64,000 nt of DNA from Nostoc sp. ATCC 53789 (lineage in GTDB: Bacteria > Cyanobacteriota > Cyanobacteriia > Cyanobacteriales > Nostocaceae): NCBI RefSeq assembly GCF_009873495.1, contig NZ_CP046703.1, positions 3,452,501-3,516,500 on the forward strand, in the 5' to 3' direction. Within the stretch, counting starts at the first letter, position 1. Each line of letters opens with the position of its first letter. Below, in pieces: positions 30,076-39,553 of the stretch. A program made the position numbers and the translations under genes. The notes under the pieces are model-generated. The model did not search any database. It was not told the origin of the DNA and saw only the letters and a list, made by a program, of their open reading frames with translations.

Positions 30076-31788
30076 TTAGTAATGAGTGCCAGTTTTGCGA
30101 TGGTTGATGGCAGTAACAGCATCAGGTTTGAGTAATTTACCCTCGTCCACAGTTGCATATACAACCCAGTGATCGCCACATTCCAGACGTTGATTGACTG
30201 AGCATTCCAAATATGCTAAAGCGTCGGTGAGGACAGTACAACCGTTATCTGCAACTGCTGTACTAAAGTTAGCAAACCGATCTTCTCCAGGCGCGAAAGA
30301 TTTACGGAAATGCTTCATGTAGTCTTGATGATTGCCTTCAGGTAAAATATTTAAGGCAAACTTACCACCTGGATACATCAAAGATTCGATCGCTCGGTCT
30401 TTGGCGATCGCAACACTTATTCCAGGTGGGTTGAAGGTGGCTTGAGAAACCCAAGCGCCTAACATTGCGGTAGACACTTCTCCAAGTTTAGCTGTGATCA
30501 CGCATACGGAACCAACAATGCGACCTACAGCTTGTTCCACTGGGGTAGCGGCTTGTTGTGGTACACGTACTTTTTTAGCCTTTTTCAGTGTTTGGGCAAA
30601 GTCTGTACCTAGTTCTTCACAGAACTTGAGAGTGACATCATCAGGTTTAAACTTGACCTTCAATGTGTCAAAGCCAAAACGGTATCCAGAATCCCGGAGT
30701 TTACCTTCTATTAAGTCAAAGGCTTCGCCACTCCAGCCGTAAGAACCAAAGACTCCAGCGAGTTTACTGTTGTCACCGCTTGAGATCACAATCCCTAAAG
30801 CAGTATGAATAGGAGTTGGCGCATGACCACCGATAGTAGGAGAACCGATGATAAAACCTTCTGACTGTGCGAGGTTGATGCGAATTTCATCAGGGGTGGC
30901 AAATTCGCAGTTAATCGATTTGACTGCAACTCCACCTTTAGTTAATCCCAGAGCGATCGCTTGTGCTAAAGTCGCCGTATTACCGTAAGCTGAAGCGTAA
31001 AGTAGGGCAACGGAAATCTCGCGATCATTATGAGAACGGCTCCACTCTCCATAAGCTTTGGTGAGTTCGATTAAGCTGCTGCGTACCAAAGGCCCGTGAC
31101 CCACAGCATACATTCTCACCTGCAAATCTGATATTTTCTCCAAAGCTGCTTGCACATGAGGAGTTTGGGGAGCCATCAGGCAGTTAAAGTAGTAACGCTG
31201 GTCTTCTTTGAGCGCTTCCCAGTTATCATCAAACACTTCATCACCACAGAGATGAGTTGCAAATAACTTATCTGTGTAGAGAATTTGAGTTTGCTGATCG
31301 TAGGTACAAAGTCCTTCCGGCCAACGTGGGCTAGGAGTGGGCAAGAATTTCAAAACATGACCTTTGCCTAAATCCAGAGTTTCTTTCCCGCGCATCACCA
31401 AGACTTTCAAATCTTGCTCTAGGAAAGCAGCACGCAAATTGTTCGCACCGGGAAGAGAACAGACAAAAGTTACCTGTGGTGCCAGTTCTAAAATTGCTTT
31501 GAGGGTTGCAACTCGATTGGGACTAAAATGACCCAGGATTATATAATCCAAACTTTGTAAATCTAAAGTCTGCCGCAATGCCTCTAAATAAATTTCGGTA
31601 AAGCTTTCTGGCGGTGGATCGATAAGTGCGGTTTTATCAGCTTCAATTAAATAGCAATTGGAGGTAGTACCTCTTTCAAGTGCGTATTCAATTTCAAACC
31701 GCAGACGTGACCAACTACGTGCTTTGATCGCCTTAGTATTTGTAGCAATTGGTAGAACTTGTACGTCGCGTGGCTTGGAATTGGTCAT
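30076..31788 (-). CDS. flv1: Flavodiiron protein Flv1-type (non-canonical iron ligands)
   Basis: 570 aa. Order: metallo-beta-lactamase-like domain (about 30-260), flavodoxin domain (about 265-410, SPTIGGHAPTP loop) and a C-terminal flavin reductase domain (about 425-570), the cyanobacterial class C arrangement. With Flv3 it reduces oxygen to water using photosynthetic electrons. The iron-ligand motif reads GHFSPNR where Flv3 has SHTEPDH, and the later ligand His is Arg (PSPRWPEG versus APNLHWPDT), as known for Flv1/Flv2 types. It follows flv3 by 180 bp on the same strand; the spacer is full of degenerate tandem repeats. Confidence 0.93.
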   Translation of the reverse strand: MTNSKPRDVQVLPIATNTKAIKARSWSRLRFEIEYALERGTTSNCYLIEADKTALIDPPPESFTEIYLEALRQTLDLQSLDYIILGHFSPNRVATLKAILELAPQVTFVCSLPGANNLRAAFLEQDLKVLVMRGKETLDLGKGHVLKFLPTPSPRWPEGLCTYDQQTQILYTDKLFATHLCGDEVFDDNWEALKEDQRYYFNCLMAPQTPHVQAALEKISDLQVRMYAVGHGPLVRSSLIELTKAYGEWSRSHNDREISVALLYASAYGNTATLAQAIALGLTKGGVAVKSINCEFATPDEIRINLAQSEGFIIGSPTIGGHAPTPIHTALGIVISSGDNSKLAGVFGSYGWSGEAFDLIEGKLRDSGYRFGFDTLKVKFKPDDVTLKFCEELGTDFAQTLKKAKKVRVPQQAATPVEQAVGRIVGSVCVITAKLGEVSTAMLGAWVSQATFNPPGISVAIAKDRAIESLMYPGGKFALNILPEGNHQDYMKHFRKSFAPGEDRFANFSTAVADNGCTVLTDALAYLECSVNQRLECGDHWVVYATVDEGKLLKPDAVTAINHRKTGTHY

Positions 31789-31804
31789 AGCTATTTAAAG
31801 TTGG

Positions 31805-31960
31805 GGAATTGGAAATAGGTTATGGGGAACAGGGAATAGGGGATAGGGAATAGGGGATAGGGAACAGGGAATAGGTTATAGAGTATGGATCATAGGAAAC
31901 AGGGGATAGTTTTCTTTTCTGTCCCCTGTCCCCTGTCACCTGTCACCTGTTACCTCTTCC
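31805..31960. repeat. Degenerate heptamer repeats between flv3 and flv1
   Basis: Runs of GGGAATA/GGGGATA/GGGAACA units on one side and CCCCTGT/CACCTGT units on the other nearly fill the spacer. The two halves are partly complementary (ACAGGGGATAG with CCCCTGTCCCCTGT), so a long imperfect hairpin could form in the flv3-flv1 transcript. Confidence 0.7.
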
Positions 31961-31967
31961 CTATTTC

Positions 31968-33707
31968 TTAGTAGTAATTACCTACTTTGCGATGGCGAAC
32001 GGCTGTGAGTCCATCGTTTTTAGAGACACGACCTTCTTGGACTGTGCAGTATAAAATCCAGTGGTCGCTGCATTCCATGCTGCTCTGTATTTCACATTCG
32101 ATGTATGCCAGAGCATCAGTTAGAATGGGAGAACCGTTTTTCGCGGTTTGAGTTTTCACTCCTGCAAAGCGGTCAGCACCGGGATGTAAGCGCTTGAGAA
32201 AGTGCTTTTTCAATTCTTGATAATTGCCTTCTTCCAAAACGTTGAGGACGAAGCGATCGCCTACTTGCATTAAGGAATCAATGGCGCGGTCTTTCGCAAC
32301 GGCAATTGTTAATCCTAATGGTTGCAAACTCGCTTGCGTTACCCAAGATGCCAGCATTGCGCTTGAGACATTATCTTTTTTAGTCGTGACTATATATAGT
32401 CCACTACTAATGCGACCCAACGCCTTTTCCATGTTGACATCAAGAGACTTGATTTGCTTGATGTTGCGATCGCGCACTAGCAATTGTCCGATGTCTTTAC
32501 CAGCTTCTTCACACAACTGGAATGTTGATGCACTGGGAGTCTCTTTAATCCGAATGGGTGGGAAAGCTTCTTTGATGCCAGAGTCAAGAAATTGTCTGCG
32601 GAGTGTATCAATGGGTTCATCATCCCCACCGTAACATTCAAACAGCCCAAGAAATTGCTTATTCTTGGCGACAGCTAGCACTGAACTGATACTAGCTTGG
32701 GCGGCGGCGGCGGTACTTGGGGGCATACCAATAATGATGCCAGCGGCTCTTCCAGCTAATTCTTGAATTTCTTGGCTCTCAGCAGTACTTAAATCTAGTA
32801 CTTCTACTCCAACCCCAGTTTTCAAAATACCTTCGGCAATTGCGTGACCAAGGCGCTCGCCATAACCGTAATCTGAGACAAAAAACAAGCCTACTGTTGT
32901 TTCTGCTTTAGCTTGTTTTTGGCTCCAATTTTCGTAACACCCGGTCAGAACATCTAAATGGTGGTATAATAAGGGGCCGTGACCATTTGCGATAATATTA
33001 ATCTTTCCTAGATCGCCCATCCGCTTCATCGCATTCAGTAGCGAACGAGCGTTAGGACCCATCAAGCAGTCGTAGTAAAATCTAAAGTCAGCTTCGATAG
33101 CTTCTAAATCTTCGTCAAAGGTGCGATCGTCACAAAAGTGCATCCCAAAAGCATCACAGGTGTAGAGAATTTGGGTTTTGCGGTCAAAGCTAAAGATTGT
33201 ATCCGGCCAGTGCAGATTAGGCGCACTCACGAATTCCATTTCGTGTCCTTTGCCTATATCGATGCGATCGCCGGTTTTGACAACCCGCTTAGAAAATGGA
33301 TCGTGGACTAAGCCTTCCAAAAACTGAAGCGCAACTTTTGAGGCTAAGACGGTAGCTCTAGGAGCTAATTGCAGGACATCTTCTACTAAACCGCTATGGT
33401 CTGGCTCTGTGTGGCTGACAATTATGTAATCAATTGTCTTGGGGTTAACAAGACCTTTTAAAGTCTCTAAATACAGATCGCGAAACTTCTGGTGAGAAGT
33501 ATCAATCAAAACTGTTTGTTCGCCCCTAATTAGATATGAATTGTAGGTTGTACCGTTTTGTAGTCCAAATTCGATATCGAAGCGATCACGATCCCAGTCA
33601 AGAGAGCGAATCGCCGTTGTGTTAGGGGCAATTTCTACAGTTTGTATAGTTAGCCGATGTTGAGCGTTCTCTGCGTTGGCCTTGCCGGTCGTAGACATCG
33701 CTACCAT
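31968..33707 (-). CDS. flv3: Flavodiiron protein Flv3-type
   Basis: 579 aa with the same three domains as the neighbouring Flv1. The canonical iron-ligand motif SHTEPDHSG, the second His in APNLHWPDT, Asp in YTCDAFG and His in ANGHGPLL are intact, so this subunit can bind a diiron centre. It reduces oxygen, with NAD(P)H or reduced ferredoxin as donor. The first codons come from a dispersed repeat (33673-33701): the N-terminus reads VAMSTTGKANA before the conserved part begins near IQTVEIAPNTTAIRSLDWDRD. There is no ATG downstream of the repeat that would keep the conserved start. The adjacent flv3-flv1 order fits the heterocyst-specific B pair of other Nostocales, which is inference. Confidence 0.93.
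   Translation of the reverse strand: MVAMSTTGKANAENAQHRLTIQTVEIAPNTTAIRSLDWDRDRFDIEFGLQNGTTYNSYLIRGEQTVLIDTSHQKFRDLYLETLKGLVNPKTIDYIIVSHTEPDHSGLVEDVLQLAPRATVLASKVALQFLEGLVHDPFSKRVVKTGDRIDIGKGHEMEFVSAPNLHWPDTIFSFDRKTQILYTCDAFGMHFCDDRTFDEDLEAIEADFRFYYDCLMGPNARSLLNAMKRMGDLGKINIIANGHGPLLYHHLDVLTGCYENWSQKQAKAETTVGLFFVSDYGYGERLGHAIAEGILKTGVGVEVLDLSTAESQEIQELAGRAAGIIIGMPPSTAAAAQASISSVLAVAKNKQFLGLFECYGGDDEPIDTLRRQFLDSGIKEAFPPIRIKETPSASTFQLCEEAGKDIGQLLVRDRNIKQIKSLDVNMEKALGRISSGLYIVTTKKDNVSSAMLASWVTQASLQPLGLTIAVAKDRAIDSLMQVGDRFVLNVLEEGNYQELKKHFLKRLHPGADRFAGVKTQTAKNGSPILTDALAYIECEIQSSMECSDHWILYCTVQEGRVSKNDGLTAVRHRKVGNYY
33673..33701. repeat. Short dispersed repeat at the flv3 start
   Basis: Second copy of the 29-bp repeat, 26 of 29 identical to 19908-19936. 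On the minus strand it supplies an ATG (GCGATGTCTACG) and the codons for STTGKANA. The start codon of flv3 therefore lies in or just before the repeat. Confidence 0.75.
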
Positions 33708-34663
33708 TATTCGTCTCCGAGCGCAAATTGTCAGGTTTTTCTTCTGCCCCCATTCTCTCTATTATTTTTTGTTTAAGTTGTAATGAATATCAGTTTTTGA
33801 ATAATTTAACTTGTATCAATTGTTGCTGTTTTCTAGCAAGAAATATGACTCAAAAAATCTACTAAATATTAATTTATTCAGGAAAATCTACTTAGTATTT
33901 TATTTTGCTATTTATCTAATTTTATTCTAATTTAAAAATATCATTTTCTTTATATTATTTGACAATAAAAACTGAAAACATCAAAACTAATATCATACAT
34001 CTAGGACTATTATATAAAACTCAGTACAACTCAAAAGCATACTCTTTAATTGTTTTTGCCTCTTAAATGGCTGCATAAGGAAGTTGACAAATAAAAGTTA
34101 ATTCTTTTGAGAGTGATGTATAAATGATAAAAATATACTAGGTTTTACAAACAAACTCTGTAGTTATGGCGTAGAATAATTGTCTTAAGAGGATAGATTA
34201 AAAGTTAGTTTTTTAAGACGCTATTTTACAAAAAAGTAGGAAAAGTAGGAAAAGTAGGAAAAGTAGGAAAAGTGGTAAAAATAGGAAAAGTAACACAAAT
34301 CTTTCTATCTCCAATAGGTATTGAATTTATTTTTGTTTCAAGCAATAATACTGTTATGTTAAATATGAAATTTATGTGAAGTCGAGAAAATAGATATTTG
34401 TTGGAGATAGTTAAGAAAAATTTCTAGAGAGGAGTTGAATAAAAAGGAAGAAGGCTTCTATGTATATGTTTTTCTGCTCATTCCAATGGAAAATAGCGTA
34501 AAAATTATTTTTAAAGTTTCGATAAATCACCGTATTCATAAGAATAATTGAAGAATTTTAATGATACAGTCCTTTATTATCGACTTTAGACATTAATTAG
34601 AACGACGCTAACAAGTTCTTAAGAAAAGATTCCAACAATTAACTGTGTAAAAGGTTATTAATT
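33708..34663. other. AT-rich intergenic region with 9-bp tandem repeat
   Basis: About 950 bp, strongly AT-rich, no convincing gene. It includes the nonamer array at 34236-34289. The right end leads into a transposase fragment. Confidence 0.5.
34236..34289. repeat. 9-bp tandem repeat, six units
   Basis: Four perfect GTAGGAAAA units are followed by GTGGTAAAA and ATAGGAAAA. The units are contiguous without spacers, so this is not a CRISPR. It lies in non-coding DNA and may vary in copy number. Confidence 0.85.
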
Positions 34664-35119
34664 ATGGGATGCAGATTAAAAGTCTTTCTAACTGAGCAAG
34701 AAAAGCTGACTTTAGAAGAGTTAAGAAAAGCTAAACATGTTCCTCAACGCACCAAGGATCGGGCTCAAGTCTTACTGTTAAATAATCGTGGCTTAAAAAA
34801 CGAGCAAATTGCTAAGGGTTTGAACTGGGCAATTTCAACAGTACGTCAAACCCTTCATCGCTGGGAAAAGATGGGTTTAGCAGGTCTGTGGGATGCTTCT
34901 GGACGAGGTGGAAAACCTCGATATTCAGAATCAGATTTGGTTTATCTAGAAAATTGTTTAGCTCAAGAATCACAGACTTATAACTCTAAACAATTAGCAA
35001 AAAAACTGGCATCTGAACGCCAGGTAAGCTTGAGTGCAGATCGGTTACGACGGGTACTTAAACAAAGAGGAAGAAGGTTTGGAACCGCACGCAAACAACC
35101 CCAGGAACAGAATCATTAA
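34664..35119 (+). pseudogene. Truncated IS630-type transposase (N-terminal part)
   Basis: 151 aa. The N-terminal helix-turn-helix region (LTEQEKLTLEELRKAK...RAQVLLLNNRGLKNEQIAKGL) and the second HTH (YNSKQLAKKLASERQVSLSADRLRRVLKQRG) match the start of IS630/Tc1-mariner-type transposases. The DDE catalytic half that should follow is absent; the frame ends at 35119 after RKQPQEQNH. It is a transposon remnant, or the first frame of a two-frame transposase whose second half has been lost. Confidence 0.7.
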
Positions 35120-35176
35120 AGCCTCTCGTCACTCGTAGTAATTTCGTCAATGCAAAAGTTGGGCCAGGATTGGTAA

Positions 35177-35395
35177 GCGATCGCATATCTTTGCTACAAC
35201 GATAGTAATAGTAAAACTGAAGAGGCGATCGCTTTGGCGTTTCTCCCAAAGTCAAAGGCTGCTGGGGGTCTGTTACGGATTAAATCACCGGTCAAGGTTT
35301 TGCAGCAATTAGGAAAGCAAGGATATTGAACCGTTGCTTTCAACCTTAATTATGCAGACCAAGAAGATTTTAACAGCCTGAATAAACTCTGGTAA
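35177..35395 (+). pseudogene. Coding-like relic with an in-frame TGA
   Basis: From 35177 the frame reads AIAYLCYNDSNSKTEEAIAL, then FLPKSKAAGGLLRIKSPVKV and LGKQGY, meets TGA, and goes on in the same frame with TVAFNLNYADQEDFNSLNKLW to TAA. Composition looks coded, but no start is visible and the family is not recognised. It is probably the tail of a decayed gene. Confidence 0.35.
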
Positions 35396-35586
35396 AAATT
35401 AGCACATTGATTGTGATGTAGCTCAGGTATACCGAAGTGCTAAATAATTAAAGTAGGGCAAAATAAACATCCTTTCATCAGGAAATGCTGAAAGTCCACT
35501 AATTTTAGATTTGGATTTTGAATTGATTCCTTTCTTGGCTCAATTCGGTCTACTGATTTAATATATTCAGACAGCACAAAACAAAA

Positions 35587-35620
35587 TCCACCTTGATATA
35601 AAATTATCAGGTGGACTTGT
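35587..35620 (-). terminator. Terminator of tmRNA
   Basis: On the minus strand TCCACCTGATA and TATCAAGGTGGA form an imperfect stem around ATTTTA, followed by TTTTGTTTTGT. It starts about 14 bp after the tmRNA 3' end. Confidence 0.65.
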
Positions 35621-35633
35621 TATTTATTCTTAG

Positions 35634-36020
35634 TGGATCCGAGCAGAGTCGAACTGCTGTCCAAATTGGGTATTGACCCCCCGCTCATTCACAGGTTTAG
35701 CCTTTCTGACCCTCAAGGCGGGAATCGTTCATTATCCCGAACGTAGGATTCTCTGATTTAATCTTAGCTAGCAAGCCAACCAGAGAACGCTTACTAGAGC
35801 ATCCGTTGGGGTTTGGTCTTCAGTCCTTAACGGAGTCAAACCGAAGACGCTCGAACCTATAAGAGGTGTTTAGGCAGCTACTAGAGCATCCTTACGAGCA
35901 AAGTTAACGATGTTATTCGCATTTACTTTTTGTTTGAGCCTTTGATTTCCGAGAGGAGACTCACTCTCGACCTGAATCACAGAGCAGCGTTCGCCAACCT
36001 GTCGAAACCGTGACGGACCC
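35634..36020 (-). ncRNA. ssrA: Transfer-messenger RNA
   Basis: 387 nt on the minus strand. The 5' end GGGTCCG (36014-36020) pairs with the 3' CGGATCC (35635-35641), and the tRNA-like end has GACAGCAGTTCGACTCTGC. Inside, near 35920 to 35870, the tag frame reads ANNIVNFARKDALVAA followed by TAA, a typical cyanobacterial proteolysis tag ending in the ALVAA degron. Pseudoknot sequences follow. It rescues stalled ribosomes with SmpB and marks the nascent chain for proteolysis. Long open frames drawn over it are artefacts. Confidence 0.96.
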
Positions 36021-36124
36021 ATGCACTTCATACTTCGATTATAATACGCGATTCTTGAATTTGTAATTCGTAATTCGTAATTCGTAATTATCAAAGTCAG
36101 AATATATGGCTCCACTTAGTCAAA

Positions 36125-36165
36125 ATAGCCAATCGCTAATTTTAAAACCATTAGCAATTGGCTAT
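36125..36165 (-). terminator. Putative terminator of the atp operon
   Basis: ATAGCCAATCGCTAAT and ATTAGCAATTGGCTAT form a 16-bp stem with one G-U pair and a 9-nt A/T-rich loop. It lies 28 bp after the gamma subunit stop and on the minus strand is followed by TTTTGACT. Confidence 0.7.
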
Positions 36166-36192
36166 TTGCCATAATCCACAACAAATATTTTC

Positions 36193-37140
36193 CTAAGTTA
36201 GTGCTTCAGCACCACCTACAACCTCTAGGAGTTCTTGGGTAATGGCAGCTTGTCGAGCTTTGTTGTAAGACAGTGTGAGGGTATTAATCAATTCACCCGC
36301 ATTTTCACTAGCATTACTCATAGCTGTCATCCGCGCTGCTAGTTCACTAGCCGCAGATTCTTGCAGCGCCCGCAATAGCTGGTTACTCAGATACAGGGGC
36401 AACAAAGAATCGAGGATCTGTACTGGATCTTGCTCGAAAATCATGTCAGGAGCCAACGCGCGAACTTGGCTAGCCACTTTCTCCCGTTCGACTTCAAATT
36501 TACCACCACGGGTTGTCAAGCGGAAGATTTCGTCATCACCCGCTTCTAGTCCTTGTGGATCGAGGGGCAGTAAGGTTTGGATTACAGGACGGGAGCTAAC
36601 CAAGGAAAGAAATCTGGTATAGATTAATTCGATGCGGTCAACTTCTTCCGAAAGGAATAAGGAAAGTAGTTGATCGGCAATCTGATTGGCTTCGGCTGCG
36701 GTGGGAATTTGCTCTAAGCCGCTGTAAGTGGCATCAATGGGCTGATCGCGGCGTTGAAAGTACTGTGTAGCTTTGCGCCCGACGATCACAAATTGATAGT
36801 TTAAACCTTCTGCCTTGATTTCCTTGGCACGATTCTCTGCACGACGGATAACGTTATTATTGTAGCCGCCGCATAAACCGCGATCGCCTGAAATTACCAA
36901 TAGCCCGACTGACTTAACTTCTCTTTTTTTCAGTAGTGGCAGGTTTGCTTCTTCAAAGCGCAAACGGCTTTGCAAACCATATAATACTTGTGCCAAGCGA
37001 TCGGCAAAGGGGCGAGTCGCTAGTACTTGTTCTTGCGCCCGACGCACTCTAGCCGCAGCTACGAGACGCATGGCTTCTGTGATTTTTTTGGTGTTTTTGA
37101 CCGACTGAATGCGATCGCGTATTGCTTTTAGATTGGCCAT
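36193..37140 (-). CDS. atpG: ATP synthase gamma subunit
   Basis: 315 aa from the conserved start [19 protein letters not shown]. It is the central rotor shaft of F1 that couples c-ring rotation to catalysis. The terminal helices (N-terminal about 1-55; C-terminal [15 protein letters not shown]...[23 protein letters not shown]) are conserved. The middle insertion found in cyanobacterial and chloroplast gamma is covered by the region around residues 195-235 ([14 protein letters not shown]). A longer frame from 37236 adds 32 residues translated from tandem repeats (SELRTQ units) and is rejected. It is the last gene of the operon (called atpC in cyanobacterial usage). Confidence 0.97.
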   Translation of the reverse strand: MANLKAIRDRIQSVKNTKKITEAMRLVAAARVRRAQEQVLATRPFADRLAQVLYGLQSRLRFEEANLPLLKKREVKSVGLLVISGDRGLCGGYNNNVIRRAENRAKEIKAEGLNYQFVIVGRKATQYFQRRDQPIDATYSGLEQIPTAAEANQIADQLLSLFLSEEVDRIELIYTRFLSLVSSRPVIQTLLPLDPQGLEAGDDEIFRLTTRGGKFEVEREKVASQVRALAPDMIFEQDPVQILDSLLPLYLSNQLLRALQESAASELAARMTAMSNASENAGELINTLTLSYNKARQAAITQELLEVVGGAEALT

Positions 37141-37284
37141 AACTTTAAGTTCTGAGTCCTGAGTTCTGAGTTCTGAGTTCTGAGTCCTGAGTTCTGAGTT
37201 TGAAATTTTGAGTTTTGAATGAAAAACTTTCTTCAACTCAACACTTATAGCTACTCAGCACTCGGCACTCAGCACTCAGCACTG
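37141..37284. repeat. Heptamer tandem repeats in atpA-atpG spacer
   Basis: The 147-bp spacer holds GAGTTCT/GAGTCCT units at 37147-37200 and CACTCAG/CACTCGG units at about 37257-37282. The two types are partly complementary, so a stem-loop in the mRNA is possible. Confidence 0.75.
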
Positions 37285-37287
37285 TAA

Positions 37288-38808
37288 TTACGCTGCTGCT
37301 TTGAAAGTCTTCTTGTATTCGGTAAGTGCTTCTTTCAAGGCAGCTTCTTCTGCATCACCTAGTGCTTTGGAGGCTCTTACTCCTTCGGCATACTGGGTTT
37401 TACCAGTCTTTAAGTACTCCCGCAGACCTTGGGTAAAGGTGGTAACTTTATCTACAGGCACATCATCCAAGTATCCATTGATACCAGCGTAAAGAATTGC
37501 TACTTGCTCGTATACTGAGAGTGGCGAATTTTGTGGCTGCTTAAGAAGTTCGCGTAACCGTTGACCACGTGCCAACTGGTCTTGAGTGGCTTTATCTAAG
37601 TCAGAAGCAAATTGTGCGAAGGCTTGCAGGTCGTCAAATTGGGCTAGTTCCAATTTAATCTTACCAGCAACTTTTTTCATTGCCTTGGTTTGAGCCGCAG
37701 AACCCACGCGGGATACTGAAATACCTGGGTTCACAGCTGGACGGATACCAGCGTTGAACAAGTCAGAAGATAGGAATATCTGACCATCGGTAATGGAAAT
37801 TACGTTTGTGGGGATGTATGCCGAAACGTCACCAGCTTGGGTTTCGATGATTGGTAGGGCGGTCATGCTGCCTTTACCTAATTCATCACTCAGCTTGGCG
37901 GCTCTTTCTAATAAGCGAGAGTGAATGTAGAATACATCTCCGGGGTAAGCTTCGCGTCCGGGTGGGCGACGTAGCAGCAGGGACATTTGGCGATAAGCTT
38001 GGGCTTGTTTGGAAAGATCGTCGTAAATTACTAGGGTAGCTTTGCCTTTGTACATAAAGTACTCGGCAATAGTTGCGCCTGTGTAAGGAGCTAGGTATTG
38101 TAGTGTTGCTGGTTCACTGGCACTAGCGGCGACGACGATGGTGTAATCCATCGCGCCTTTTTCTTGCAATGTCTGCACCACGTTAGCTACGGTGGAAGCT
38201 TTTTGACCGATCGCAACGTAGACACAAACTACATCTTCTTCTTTTTGGTTGATGATGGTGTCGATCGCGATCGCAGTTTTACCGGTTTGGCGATCGCCAA
38301 TAATCAATTCCCGTTGACCGCGACCGATGGGAATCATTGAGTCAATAGCTGTAATCCCCGTTTGCATGGGTTCGTGTACAGATCGACGAGCAATAATACC
38401 AGGCGCTGGAGATTCAATCAAACGGCTTTCTGAGGATTTGATGTCTCCCTTACCATCGATGGGGCGACCCAAAGCGTCTACAACTCTTCCAATTAAGGCT
38501 TCCCCGACTGGAATTTGAGCAATTCTACCAGTAGCGGTTACAGAACTACCTTCTTGAATTTCTAGCCCTTCACCCATCAACACCGCGCCCACGTTGTCTT
38601 CTTCTAAGTTTTGGGCGATGCCAATTGTGCCATCTTCAAATTCTAAGAGTTCCCCAGCCATAGCCTTTTCCAGACCATAGATCCGGGCAATACCGTCACC
38701 TACTTGTAGGACGGTACCAACGTTAGCAACTTTGACCTCTTGATCGTATTGCTCGATTTGTTGTTGGATAATGCTGCTAATTTCGTCAGGTCTAATTGAT
38801 ATGCTCAT
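37288..38808 (-). CDS. atpA: ATP synthase alpha subunit
   Basis: 506 aa, usual length. Non-catalytic nucleotide-binding subunit of F1. The P-loop [13 protein letters not shown] (near residue 169), the [10 protein letters not shown] block and the family signature [14 protein letters not shown] are present. The N-terminal sequence [20 protein letters not shown] fits cyanobacterial alpha subunits. It lies between delta and gamma. The beta and epsilon genes are not here, as usual in cyanobacteria. Confidence 0.98.
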   Translation of the reverse strand: MSISIRPDEISSIIQQQIEQYDQEVKVANVGTVLQVGDGIARIYGLEKAMAGELLEFEDGTIGIAQNLEEDNVGAVLMGEGLEIQEGSSVTATGRIAQIPVGEALIGRVVDALGRPIDGKGDIKSSESRLIESPAPGIIARRSVHEPMQTGITAIDSMIPIGRGQRELIIGDRQTGKTAIAIDTIINQKEEDVVCVYVAIGQKASTVANVVQTLQEKGAMDYTIVVAASASEPATLQYLAPYTGATIAEYFMYKGKATLVIYDDLSKQAQAYRQMSLLLRRPPGREAYPGDVFYIHSRLLERAAKLSDELGKGSMTALPIIETQAGDVSAYIPTNVISITDGQIFLSSDLFNAGIRPAVNPGISVSRVGSAAQTKAMKKVAGKIKLELAQFDDLQAFAQFASDLDKATQDQLARGQRLRELLKQPQNSPLSVYEQVAILYAGINGYLDDVPVDKVTTFTQGLREYLKTGKTQYAEGVRASKALGDAEEAALKEALTEYKKTFKAAA

Positions 38809-38829
38809 GTGTCTATCTTGTTTGCTTTC

Positions 38830-38990
38830 GAGACGGAATTCAGTGCTGAGTGCTGAGTTAAGAGTGCTGAGTTAAGAGTGAGTAGTGATGAGTTAAAAAA
38901 GCAAAAGTTAAAAGTTAAAAGTCAAAATAAATTACTGTTTACTTAACTCCCAACTCCTAACTCCTAACTCCTAACTCCCAACTTCTAATC
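38830..38990. repeat. Heptamer tandem repeats in atpH-atpA spacer
   Basis: The 190-bp spacer contains GTGCTGAGTTAAGA units (about 38839-38878), AAAAGTTAAAAGTT units (38902-38921) and five AACTCCT/AACTCCC units (38945-38982). They separate the delta and alpha genes by much more than the other F1 spacers. Confidence 0.75.
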
Positions 38991-38998
38991 CTAACCTT

Positions 38999-39553
38999 CT
39001 AGCTATTAGTTAAGCGCAATGAAAGGCGGCGCAGTTGACCCCGGATACTGGCATCAATTACCTGCGAACCTACTTTAATAATCACACCACCAATTAACTC
39101 ACTGTCTACCTTGGTTTCTAGTTCTACCTGGCGAGCATTACTGATGGCAATGACCTTTTGGATAATTGCCTGCTGTTGAGCTTCTGTGAGGGGAACGGCT
39201 GAAATTACTTCCGCTAATACGGTTTGATTCAGCTGCCGCAACAGCGCCAGATATTGTTGAAAAATCGATTCCAAGAATGCAATGCGGCGTTTGTCTACTA
39301 ATATCAACAAAAAGTTGCGTAAGTAGGGGTTAGAGCCTTCACCGAGTATTTTTTTGATGAGAGCTTTTTTGTTCTCAGCCTGAATAAACGGGTTGCTGAA
39401 GAAGTTGTGTAGCTGTTTGTCTGCTCTGAGCAGTCCCAGGAAAGTCCGCGCATCTTCCCCGAACTCTTCTGTCAAATTTTTCGATTGCGCTATTGACAAA
39501 AGTGCCTGTGCGTAAGGTTGGGCTACTTCGGCTGCCGCTACCTGACTTGTCAT
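38999..39553 (-). CDS. atpH: ATP synthase delta subunit
   Basis: 184 aa. Stator subunit that ties F1 to the b/b' stalk, named OSCP in mitochondria. The helical N-terminal domain ([20 protein letters not shown]) and the C-terminal signature [23 protein letters not shown] are conserved. Its start overlaps the b subunit stop by four bases (ATGA), so translation is probably coupled. In cyanobacterial usage the gene is called atpD. Confidence 0.96.
   Translation of the reverse strand: MTSQVAAAEVAQPYAQALLSIAQSKNLTEEFGEDARTFLGLLRADKQLHNFFSNPFIQAENKKALIKKILGEGSNPYLRNFLLILVDKRRIAFLESIFQQYLALLRQLNQTVLAEVISAVPLTEAQQQAIIQKVIAISNARQVELETKVDSELIGGVIIKVGSQVIDASIRGQLRRLSLRLTNS

Noticed and set aside
34236..34289. 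Possible CRISPR array
   Set aside because: Nine-base units are contiguous without spacers, and no cas gene is near.
35870..36115. 81-codon minus-strand frame
   Set aside because: It lies over tmRNA and its upstream repeats; only its end, the ANNIVNFARKDALVAA tag, is translated, and that as part of tmRNA.
37141..37236. 32-residue N-terminal extension of ATP synthase gamma
   Set aside because: Encoded by heptamer repeats; the conserved protein begins at MANLKAIRD.
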